A DNA stretch of 6,230 nt from Actinomycetes bacterium (GTDB lineage Bacteria > Actinomycetota > CADDZG01 > JAHWKV01). Positions 1-6,018 of the stretch are shown here, piece after piece. The notes under the pieces are model-generated. The model made no database searches. It was given only the letters and a program-made list of their open reading frames with translations, and was not told the origin of the DNA. The stretch's first letter is position 1, and the number at the start of each line of letters is the position of its first letter. The position numbers and the translations under genes are program-made. The DNA lies in NCBI GenBank assembly GCA_029263035.1, contig JAJCYF010000144.1:1-6230 (forward strand). Direction: 5' to 3'.

Positions 1-81
1 AACCTATGAGACCGCCGGAGACGGTAAGTACTTCCGCCAGCTCTCCCCCGAGCGCTCTCCATGGGGTCGGCATCCGAGACC

Positions 82-110
82 AGTGAAACGCGCTGGGGTT
101 CGGTAGAGAC
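82..110. repeat. probable terminal inverted-repeat end of the IS remnant
   Basis: The plus strand begins with TGAAACGC, followed by GGGGTTCGGTAGAGACTC. The position, just past the conserved end of the transposase, and the TGA-initial G/C-rich composition resemble IS3-family terminal repeats, in which the transposase stop lies in or next to the repeat. The partner repeat is not in the window, so no inverted match can be shown, and the boundary is inferred from resemblance only. Bases 1-81 would then be flanking host DNA, in which I recognise nothing. Confidence 0.3.
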
Positions 111-342
111 TCTGATGATTGGGGATTGATAGCTCACTGCCCTCCTCCAGCGAGGCGTAGTAGGCGGCTTCGAACTCCGCTGGTGGGATGTTCCTACAGG
201 AACTGTGCAGCCGGGTGTGATTCCACCAGTGAACCCAGCCGAGCGTCGCCAGCTCGACCTCCTCAGCGGTGTGCCAGGGGGCTTGAGCACGGATGAGTTC
301 GGTCTTGAACAGGCCATTGACGGTCTCGGCGATCCTGCCATA
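82..342 (-). pseudogene. IS3-family transposase (OrfB/integrase) C-terminal remnant
   Basis: Read on the minus strand, the frame gives IAETVNGLFKTELIRAQ, then a WVHWWNHTRLHSSCRNIPP segment and AEFEAAYYASLEE. This is the typical end of the DDE (rve) integrase domain of IS3-family OrfB transposases: the AETVNGLFKTEL block holds the catalytic Glu region, and the NHTRLHS and PPAEFEAAYY blocks follow it. The frame is open from an in-frame TAG at 364-366 down to a TAG at 4-6 and contains no ATG. Homology fades upstream of about 342, where relatives read roughly AYDNALAETVNG and this copy reads RYGRIAETVNG. Only about 75-85 residues remain; the N-terminal catalytic Asp regions and the upstream OrfA are absent, so it cannot be an active transposase. 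It ends about 60 bases before the DUF4032 start codon, so an old insertion followed by deletion shaped the promoter side of that gene. The family call is firm; the exact IS is not identifiable. Confidence 0.8.
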
Positions 343-367
343 TCGCGCCCTTTGCTTTCCGGCCTAT

Positions 368-395
368 TTGCCGGAGCTGCTCCACAGTGTAGCTT
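368..395 (+). promoter_or_regulatory. putative promoter for leaderless DUF4032 mRNA
   Basis: TAGCTT at 390-395 fits the actinobacterial TANNNT -10 pattern. It lies exactly six bases before the ATG at 402, so the A of the ATG would be +1. TTGCCG at 368-373 is an acceptable -35 match (TTG and one further base) with a 16-base spacer. No Shine-Dalgarno precedes the ATG, which agrees with leaderless translation, common in actinobacteria. The T of the -10 box also begins an in-frame TAG (390-392), so no upstream start is possible. The individual hexamer matches are modest; the geometry is what makes the call. Confidence 0.4.
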
Positions 396-401
396 CCACT
401 T

Positions 402-1634
402 ATGGCCAGAGCGGTCCAGTTCCGGTTTCTGGCCGGCCTTGAGCCGGCGAACCTGATCGACCTGCCCTGGTCGACTCCCCTTGAGCGCTGGGACCATCCG
501 TCGATCGTCCACAGGACCCGGGGACAGAGCCGCCACGTCGTCCGTTTTGTGAACGACGGCAGCCGGACCTTCGCCCTGAAGGAGATCGCCGAGACGGTGG
601 CCCTCAAGGAATACCGCATGCTGCGCGAGATCCGGGAAGAGGGGCTGCCGGCGGTTGAGGCGGTGGGGGTGGTCACCGGGAGACAGGACGCCGGCGGGGT
701 GCCCCTGGAGGGAGTTCTGGTCACCCGCTTCCTCGACTACTCGCTGCCCTTTCGTTACCTGTTCAGCATCGAGGAGGGGGAGCCGCTCAGCTCCAAGCTG
801 GTCGACGCTGCGGTGGTCCTGCTGGTCCGGCTCCACGTCGAGGGGTTCTACTGGGGGGACTGCTCGCTGTCCAATCTGCTGTTCCGCCGGGACGCCGGGG
901 CTCTGATGGCTTACCTGGTGGACGCCGAGACCTCCGAGCACCACGGTCACCTTCCCGACGGGCTGCGGGAACATGAGCTGGAGCTCGCCCGGGAGAACTT
1001 CGCCGGGGGGCTGATGGACCTGTCGGCCGAGGGGAAGCTCTCGGGCGAGGTCGACGTTGTGCAACTGGTCAACCTCCTGTCGGAGCGCTACCGGCTGCTT
1101 TGGGATGAGCTGACCGGGGTAACCGAGATCGATGCCCGCGAGCGCCACCTCATCGACCACCGCATCCGCCGTTTGAACGAGTTGGGCTTCGACGTGGACG
1201 AGCTGGTGGTGGAGCGGGATCCCGCCGGCGACCGGCTCCGGGTCATCCCCGCTCTGGTGGAGGAGGGTCACGCCGCCCGGCAGCTCCGGCGCCTGACCGG
1301 GCTCGACATCCAGGAGAACCAGGCCCGCCGCCTGCTGAACGACATCGCCGCCTACGGCGCCTACCTGGCGCGGATGGAGGGAGAGATGCCCCCGACGGGG
1401 GTGACGGCGGCGCGATGGATCAACGAGGTCTACGAGCCGATCACCTCCCGGATCCCCGAAGACCTGAGGGGCAGGCTTGAGCCGGCGGAGCTGTTCCACG
1501 AGCTTTTGGAGCACCGCTACTACCTGTCGGAGGCGGCCGGGTACGAGGTGGACAACGACACCGGTCTGCGCTCCTACCTGGAGTCGGTGCTGCGCTTTAG
1601 GCCACCGGAACAAGCGTTGTTTCCCGACGAATAG
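402..1634 (+). CDS. DUF4032 domain protein with kinase-like (Kdo/WaaP-type) N-terminal fold
   Basis: This 410-residue protein has an atypical protein-kinase or LPS-kinase fold in its first half and a DUF4032 C-terminal half. FALKEI at 57-62 supplies the candidate ATP-contacting Lys60, with Glu70 in VALKEYRML as a candidate partner. YWGDCSLSNLLF (150-161) is a catalytic-loop equivalent with Asp153 and Asn158, and YLVDAETSE (171-179) is a DFG-like metal site with Asp174. All key polar residues are present, so phosphotransfer is plausible, but the substrate is unknown; the 'lipopolysaccharide kinase' label from databases is structural only, since actinobacteria lack LPS. Residues of about 230-400 are the helical DUF4032 region, including the RYYLSEAAGYEVDNDTGL stretch near the end. 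No signal peptide or membrane segment is seen, so it should be cytosolic. ATG 402 is the first start after the in-frame TAG at 390 and gives the usual N-terminus (LIDLPWSTPLERW). The gene ends in TAG and sits 155 bases from the sugar operon; a functional link is not shown. Confidence 0.85.
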   Translation: MARAVQFRFLAGLEPANLIDLPWSTPLERWDHPSIVHRTRGQSRHVVRFVNDGSRTFALKEIAETVALKEYRMLREIREEGLPAVEAVGVVTGRQDAGGVPLEGVLVTRFLDYSLPFRYLFSIEEGEPLSSKLVDAAVVLLVRLHVEGFYWGDCSLSNLLFRRDAGALMAYLVDAETSEHHGHLPDGLREHELELARENFAGGLMDLSAEGKLSGEVDVVQLVNLLSERYRLLWDELTGVTEIDARERHLIDHRIRRLNELGFDVDELVVERDPAGDRLRVIPALVEEGHAARQLRRLTGLDIQENQARRLLNDIAAYGAYLARMEGEMPPTGVTAARWINEVYEPITSRIPEDLRGRLEPAELFHELLEHRYYLSEAAGYEVDNDTGLRSYLESVLRFRPPEQALFPDE

Positions 1635-1775
1635 ACGCCGGCGTCCCGGGGGTTGCAATGTGTGATGGGCTAAGTCCAGAATGAGCAAGCTGATTCCCGG
1701 TAGGTCTTTCCAAGCGGTAGCTGTGGGGGCATCGTGGAGAATCGTCGGCGGCACGGACGGACCCGTTCTTGCCTT

Positions 1776-1780
1776 GAAGG
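1776..1780 (+). promoter_or_regulatory. Shine-Dalgarno deciding a TTG start
   Basis: GAAGG lies nine bases before the TTG at 1790. An in-frame TGA at 1775-1777 rules out a longer protein, and starting later would remove the signal peptide. Together these fix TTG as the initiator of the lipoprotein gene. Confidence 0.6.
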
Positions 1781-1789
1781 CCGCCTCTA

Positions 1790-3073
1790 TTGACCGGCCG
1801 CCGCCTTGCTGTATCTCTATGCGTCGTCCTGTTGGGTTCGATCCTGGCAGCCTGCGGTGAAGCTTCCGGGCCGCCCACCCTCAACTGGTACATCAACCCG
1901 GACAACGGGGGGCAGGCAGCACTGGCAGAGAAGTGCGCCACCGCCTCGGGCGGTTCCTACGACATAGCGGTCTCGGTGTTGCCCAACGACGCCACCGCCC
2001 AGCGCGAGCAGCTGGTCCGGAGGCTGGCAGCGCAGGACGAGTCGATCGACCTGATGAGCCTGGATCCCCCGTTCATTCCCGAGTTTGCCGCCGCCGGGTT
2101 TCTCCGGTCGTTTACCGAGGAGGAGGCGAGCGAGTTCACCGAGGGAGTGCTGGAGGGGCCCATCGAGGCGTCGACCTGGGACGACGAGCTGGTCGCCGCC
2201 CCCTTCTGGGCGAACACCCAGCTTTTGTGGTTCCGCAAGTCGGCGGCGCAGCGCGGAGGTCTGGACCCAAGCGCCACAGACGCGACCTGGGCCGATCTGG
2301 TCTCCGCCGCCGAGAGAGCCGATGCATCGGTGGAGATCCAGGGCAACCGCTACGAGGGATACATGGTTCTGCTTTCGGCCCTGGTCTCATCGGCAGGCGG
2401 TGAAATTCTGCGCAACCCGGAGGCGGGCAAGGACGTGGAGCCGGCCATCGACTCCGAAGCCGGGGCCAGCGCCGCCGAGGTGGTGGCCCTGATCGCCGAT
2501 TCCCCGGCGGCCAATCCGGCCATCTCCACCTCCGACGAGGAAGCCGGCCGGGCCGCTTTCCAGTCCGACCGGGGCGGCTACATGGTGAACTGGCCCTACG
2601 TCTACGGCGCCGCCCAGGAGGCAGTGGCCGCGGGCTCGCTGGACCAGGCGGTGGTCGACGACATCGGTTGGGCCCGCTATCCGAGGGTCGACGAGGGGCT
2701 GGAGAGCCGGCCGCCGCTGGGGGGCATCAGCCTGGGCATCGGCGCCTACAGCCGGCACCACGACCTGGCGCTGGATGCGGTGCGCTGCATCACCTCGCTG
2801 GAGAGCCAGACCGAGTACATGATCGGCGCAAAGAACCCCGCCGCCCGGGCCGCTGTGTACGACGATTCTGAGGTCAGAGAGATCTTCCCGATGGCGGACC
2901 TGATCCGTGAGTCCATCGGCGCCGGAGCCCCCCGCCCGAAGACCCCCTACTACACCGACGTCTCGACGGCGGTGGTTCGCAGCTTCCACCCGCCGAGCAC
3001 CGTGGACCAGCAGACGCCGGAACAGGCGGCGGAGCTCATCGTCGATGTGCTGAACGACCGGGTGCTGCTGTGA
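1790..3073 (+). CDS. lpqY: ABC transporter sugar-binding lipoprotein, LpqY-like (trehalose/alpha-glucoside)
   Basis: This 427-residue extracellular solute-binding protein belongs to the family that delivers sugars to carbohydrate (CUT1) importers. It starts with basic residues (GRR, 3-5), then a hydrophobic stretch and the lipobox LAAC with Cys22, so it should be lipid-anchored on the outer face of the membrane. The body follows mycobacterial LpqY closely as I remember it: SIDLMSLDPPFIPEFAAAGF (85-104), APFWANTQLLWFRK (137-150), SALVSSAGGEIL (196-207), YMVNWPYVY (264-272), GGISLGIGAYSRHHDLALDA (311-330), then RPKTPYY (382-388). The Asn of ANTQLLW, the Trp of NWPY and the Arg near the C-terminus correspond to stretches lining the sugar site in LpqY-type proteins, which favours trehalose or a similar disaccharide, but specificity cannot be read by eye. 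It is about 40 residues shorter than mycobacterial LpqY (roughly 468). It starts at TTG, and its TGA stop overlaps the next gene's GTG by four bases, making it the first gene of the transport operon. MalE/ThuE-like alternatives remain possible. Confidence 0.85.
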   Translation: MTGRRLAVSLCVVLLGSILAACGEASGPPTLNWYINPDNGGQAALAEKCATASGGSYDIAVSVLPNDATAQREQLVRRLAAQDESIDLMSLDPPFIPEFAAAGFLRSFTEEEASEFTEGVLEGPIEASTWDDELVAAPFWANTQLLWFRKSAAQRGGLDPSATDATWADLVSAAERADASVEIQGNRYEGYMVLLSALVSSAGGEILRNPEAGKDVEPAIDSEAGASAAEVVALIADSPAANPAISTSDEEAGRAAFQSDRGGYMVNWPYVYGAAQEAVAAGSLDQAVVDDIGWARYPRVDEGLESRPPLGGISLGIGAYSRHHDLALDAVRCITSLESQTEYMIGAKNPAARAAVYDDSEVREIFPMADLIRESIGAGAPRPKTPYYTDVSTAVVRSFHPPSTVDQQTPEQAAELIVDVLNDRVLL

Positions 3074-4002
3074 GCGTCGAGGCGGCGCCGGTCCCCGGAA
3101 AGGCGGGGGCCCCCAAGATCAAGGCGAGCGACCGGTCGCAGGACGAACGCCGGCTGGGCTGGAAGCTGGTGGCTCCGGCGGTGATCATGATGCTGCTGGT
3201 CACCGCCTAACCGATGATGAATGCCCTCTACCTTTCGCTGTTCAGCTACCGGCTCACCGACCCCGCGGGCAGGGAGTTCGTAGGCCTGCGCAACTACGCG
3301 GTGGTGCTGGGCGACAGCCTGTGGTGGCAGGACGTTGCGACCACGGTGACGATCACAGTCATCACGGTTGTGGTGGAGTTGGTCCTCGGGTTTGCCTTCG
3401 CCATGGTCATGCACAAGATCATCTTCGGCCGCCGGGGGGTGCGGACCTCCATCCTCATCCCGTACGGGATCATCACCGTGGTCTCCGCCTTCGCCTGGCG
3501 TTATGCGTTCGCGCTGGACTCGGGATTTGTGAACGAGTGGTTCAACCTGGGCGACAAGTCGTGGTTCGGGGAGCGGTGGAGCTCGATATTCGTCATCTCC
3601 ATGTCGGAGATCTGGAAGACCACCCCGTTCATCTCGCTGCTCCTGCTGGCCGGCCTGGCGCAGGTTCCGGAGGTGCTGCAGGAGGCGGCGCAGATCGACG
3701 GAGCGACCTGGCGCCAGCGCCTGTTCAAGGTGACCCTGCCGAACATGAAGGCGGCGATCCTGGTGGCGGTGCTGTTCCGGACGCTCGACGCCTACCGCCT
3801 GTTCGACAACGTATTCATCATGACGGCCGGGGCCCAGGGGACCGAGACGGTGTCGTTCCTGGCCTACCGGCAGATGATCAGCCGGACCGCGTTGGGGCTG
3901 GGGTCGGCGGTGTCGGTCCTGCTCTTTTTGTCGGTGCTGTTGATCGCCGCCGCATTCATCAAAGGGTTCAAGGTGGACCTCAGCCAGGTGAGGGGCGGAT
4001 GA
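3070..4002 (+). pseudogene. sugA: SugA-like sugar ABC permease 1, interrupted by an in-frame TAA
   Basis: The full frame of 310 codon positions runs from GTG 3070 (4-base GTGA overlap with the lipoprotein stop) to TGA 4002 and matches the length of mycobacterial SugA (about 307). Its N-terminus (to about residue 30) is charged and cytosolic; helix 1 spans about 31-58, with five further helices near 90-115, 126-148, 172-198, 225-250 and 275-298. MHKIIFGRRGVRTSILIPYG and EIWKTTPFISLLLLAGLA are SugA-type blocks. The EAA loop that contacts the ATPase (EAAQIDGAT) is at about 205-213. Codon 47 (3208-3210) is TAA in the middle of helix 1, where relatives have Tyr in a T-A-Y-P motif; sequence on both sides is intact and in the same frame, so this is a substitution, not an indel. 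Re-initiation at ATG 3214 would yield 262 residues lacking the N-terminus and half of helix 1, and no Shine-Dalgarno precedes it. Either a very young pseudogene, a read-through case, or a base error; automated callers would likely report only 3214-4002. Confidence 0.8.
3208..3210 (+). other. premature stop codon within the first permease
   Basis: The codons run GTC ACC GCC TAA CCG ATG ATG. Replacing TAA with TAC or TAT restores VTAYPMMNALYLSLF, a standard helix 1 for this permease family. TAA also ends the next permease gene (4821-4823), so it is presumably an ordinary stop in this genome. Confidence 0.9.
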
Positions 4003-4823
4003 AAAGACGCGAAGGTCCCTGGACCATCTTCGGAGCGGTGATGATCATCCTGTGGGCGCTGGCGCCGGTGGTGTGGATCTTCTCGCTGTCGCTGAAGGCC
4101 GGCGACGACATTAACAACAACCGCTTTTGGCCCACCAGCTTCAGCACCGAGAACTATGAAACCGTGTTCAACACCCCGCTGTTCACCAGCGCGCTGCGCA
4201 ACTCCATCGGGATCTCGCTGATCTCAACCGTCCTGTCGGTGGCGATCGCCACGGTGGCCGCCTACGCCATCGCCCGGCTGGACTTCCCCGGCAAGCGGGC
4301 GGTGCTGTCGATAGCCCTGGCCATTGCGATGTTCCCGGCGGTCTCCCTGGTCGGCCCGCTGTTCGACATCTGGCGGACGGTGGGGCTCTACGACACCTGG
4401 ATCGGGCTGATCATTCCGTACATGTCGTTCACGCTGCCCCTGTCGTTGTGGACCCTGTCCGCGTTCTTCCGGGAGATTCCGTGGGAGATGGAGGAGGCGG
4501 CCCAGATGGACGGCGCCACGCCGTGGCAGGCGTTCCGCAAGGTGATCGTCCCGCTGGCGGCACCCGGGGTGTTCACGGCAGCAATCCTGGCGTTCTTCTT
4601 CGCCTGGAACGATTTCGTTTTCGGCATCTCGCTAACGTCCACCAACGCCGCCCGCCCGGTGCCCGCCGCACTGGCGTTCTTCACCGGCGCCTCCCAGTTC
4701 CAGCAGCCGGCGGGTGCCATCTCCGCCGCAGCGGTGGTGGTGACCGTTCCGGTCATCGTGCTGGTCCTGCTTTTCCAGAAAAAGATCGTCGCCGGGCTCA
4801 CCAACGGCGCCGTAAAAGGTTAA
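3999..4823 (+). CDS. sugB: SugB-like sugar ABC permease 2
   Basis: This 274-residue inner-membrane permease is the second half of the CUT1 channel and has the same length as mycobacterial SugB as I recall it. Six helices are evident at about 9-32, 68-92, 100-124, 133-156, 186-210 and 238-262. The cytoplasmic EAA loop, EEAAQMDGATPWQAFRKV at 165-182, is complete with its Gly and would dock on the ATPase. FFFAWNDFVFGISL (199-212) is the usual MalG/SugB helix 5 signature. The frame is open far upstream (to an ATG at 3321), but that region is the first permease read out of frame; the true start is ATG 3999. It overlaps the preceding TGA as ATGA and has an AGGTGA Shine-Dalgarno (3986-3991) seven bases ahead. 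The stop TAA merges into the Shine-Dalgarno of the next gene. No lesion is visible. The substrate is inferred from its partners. Confidence 0.9.
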   Translation: MKRREGPWTIFGAVMIILWALAPVVWIFSLSLKAGDDINNNRFWPTSFSTENYETVFNTPLFTSALRNSIGISLISTVLSVAIATVAAYAIARLDFPGKRAVLSIALAIAMFPAVSLVGPLFDIWRTVGLYDTWIGLIIPYMSFTLPLSLWTLSAFFREIPWEMEEAAQMDGATPWQAFRKVIVPLAAPGVFTAAILAFFFAWNDFVFGISLTSTNAARPVPAALAFFTGASQFQQPAGAISAAAVVVTVPVIVLVLLFQKKIVAGLTNGAVKG

Positions 4824-4827
4824 GGAG
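4822..4827 (+). promoter_or_regulatory. strong Shine-Dalgarno of the ATPase gene, overlapping the preceding stop
   Basis: AAGGAG shares two bases with the TAA stop (4821-4823) of the second permease and lies nine bases before ATG 4837. It is the best ribosome-binding site in the window, and it confirms the ATPase start. Confidence 0.75.
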
Positions 4828-4836
4828 CAACTTCGT

Positions 4837-6018
4837 ATGGCATCGATAACCGTGAAGAACGTTTTCAAGGAGTACGGCGACGGGTTCAAGGCGGTCAACG
4901 ACGTCAGCCTGGACATCGGCGACGGCGAGCTGATGATCCTGGTCGGGCCCTCCGGGTGCGGCAAGTCCACGCTGCTAAGGATGATCGCCGGGCTGGAGGA
5001 CATCACCGCCGGGGACCTGCTGATCGGCGGCGAGCGAGCGAACGAGAAGGCCCCCCGGGACCGCAACCTGGCGATGGTGTTCAAGAACTACGCCCTCTAC
5101 CCCCACCTGTCGGTGTACGAGAACATAGCGTTTCCCCTGCGCCTGAGCGGCAAGTTCTCCGACGAAGAGATCCGCACCAAGGTCGACGACGCGGCAGACA
5201 CGCTGGAGCTCAAGGACCACCTGGAGCGCAAGCCCAGCCAGCTGTCCGGCGGCCAGCGCCAGCGGGTGGCGATGGGCCGGGCGATCGTCCGGGAGGCCGA
5301 GGCGTTCCTGTTCGACGAGCCGCTGAGCAACCTGGACGCCAAGCTGCGGGGCCAGATGCGCACCGAGATATCCCGGCTGCAGCGCCGCCTGGGGATCACC
5401 ACCGTCTACGTCACCCACGACCAGACCGAAGCGATGACGCTGGGCGACCGGGTGGCGGTCCTGCGCAAGGGCGTCCTGCAGCAGGTCGACACCCCCCGGG
5501 AGCTGTACACCCGTCCGGTGAACCTGTTCGTCGCCGGCTTCATCGGCTCTCCGCCGATGAACTTCGTCCCCGCCACTGTGGAGGGGCGGACGATCACCCT
5601 GCCCTTCGTGTCGTACGAGGTCCCGCAGGAAGTGGCGGACAAGCTGGGCGACAAGGAGTTGCTGATCGCCGGGATCCGGCCGGAGAACTTCGAGGATGCC
5701 GCGCTGGTGGACCAGAGCAAGCTCACCAATCCGGTCACCTTCAGCGCCCACGTCGACGTGACCGAGTGGCTGGGCAACGAGCTGTTCGCCTACGTCCCAT
5801 TCGAGACGACCAGCGAGATCCACGACCGGCTGAGGACCCTGGCCCGCGAGCTGGACAGCGAGTCGCTGCGCACCCAGCTGGTGGTGGCACTCGACGCCGG
5901 AAGCCGCATAAGTCACGGTGAGGACGCTAAGCTAACCTTCGATGCAGCCAGAATGCACTTCTTCGACCCTGCCTCGGGTGACAACCTCACCCGCGACCTG
6001 GCGGTAGTGGCCCACTGA
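4837..6018 (+). CDS. sugC: SugC/UgpC/MsmX-type sugar ABC transporter ATPase
   Basis: This 393-residue ATPase equals mycobacterial SugC in length as I recall it and would act as a cytosolic homodimer powering the importer. Walker A is GPSGCGKST (37-45), the ABC signature LSGGQRQR (136-143) and Walker B AFLFDEP (156-162) with catalytic Glu161; the D-loop SNLD is at 164-167 and the switch His is His194 in VTHDQTEA. The C-terminal part (about 235-393) is the MalK-type OB/TOBE regulatory domain: SPPMNFVPA, IAGIRPENF (278-286), then VTEWLGNELFAYV. The odd feature is the Q-loop, MVFKNYALYPH at 80-90: Lys83 (AAG 5083-5085) replaces the Gln that coordinates Mg and couples hydrolysis to the permease EAA loops. 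All other catalytic residues are intact. The gene follows the second permease by 13 bases, and its TGA overlaps a likely CTG start of the next gene. Such ATPases can serve several importers in one cell, so damage here could matter beyond this operon. Confidence 0.93.
   Translation: MASITVKNVFKEYGDGFKAVNDVSLDIGDGELMILVGPSGCGKSTLLRMIAGLEDITAGDLLIGGERANEKAPRDRNLAMVFKNYALYPHLSVYENIAFPLRLSGKFSDEEIRTKVDDAADTLELKDHLERKPSQLSGGQRQRVAMGRAIVREAEAFLFDEPLSNLDAKLRGQMRTEISRLQRRLGITTVYVTHDQTEAMTLGDRVAVLRKGVLQQVDTPRELYTRPVNLFVAGFIGSPPMNFVPATVEGRTITLPFVSYEVPQEVADKLGDKELLIAGIRPENFEDAALVDQSKLTNPVTFSAHVDVTEWLGNELFAYVPFETTSEIHDRLRTLARELDSESLRTQLVVALDAGSRISHGEDAKLTFDAARMHFFDPASGDNLTRDLAVVAH

Noticed and set aside
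358..375. Hairpin TCCGGC/GCCGGA with a 6-base loop between the IS remnant and the DUF4032 gene
   Set aside because: The stem is only six pairs with no T-tract on either strand, so a terminator or operator role is unsupported.
263..724. Minus-strand frame running across the IS remnant and the start of the DUF4032 gene
   Set aside because: It is not in the transposase frame and is antisense to the conserved kinase-like N-terminus; no family features.
1635..1644. Palindrome ACGCCGGCGT just after the DUF4032 stop, as a terminator
   Set aside because: A perfect 10-base palindrome leaves no loop, and no T-run follows; a short G/C palindrome is expected by chance here.
1653..1682. Possible promoter (TTGCAA, 18 bases, CAGAAT) upstream of the transport operon
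   Set aside because: Only four of six matches in each box, and the site is about 107 bases from the start codon; an operon promoter likely lies in the 1635-1789 gap but I cannot place it with confidence. No repressor operator palindrome stood out either.
2387..2989. Minus-strand frame (200 codons) opposite the binding protein
   Set aside because: Gly/Val/His-rich antisense shadow of a gene with clear homology; no ribosome-binding site or domain.
3208..3210. Programmed recoding of the TAA as an amino acid
   Set aside because: Known bacterial recoding uses TGA (selenocysteine) or TAG (pyrrolysine). TAA is used as a normal stop at 4821-4823, and no stimulatory structure is evident.
3321..4823. 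Long 500-codon plus-strand frame ending with the second permease
   Set aside because: The first 226 codons are the first permease read out of frame (Gly/Pro/Arg/His-rich, no domain). The true gene starts at ATG 3999 with overlap and Shine-Dalgarno support.
4975..5916. Long minus-strand frame (313 codons) opposite the ATPase
   Set aside because: It is a high-GC shadow of a well-supported ATPase gene, with low-complexity composition and no recognisable motif.
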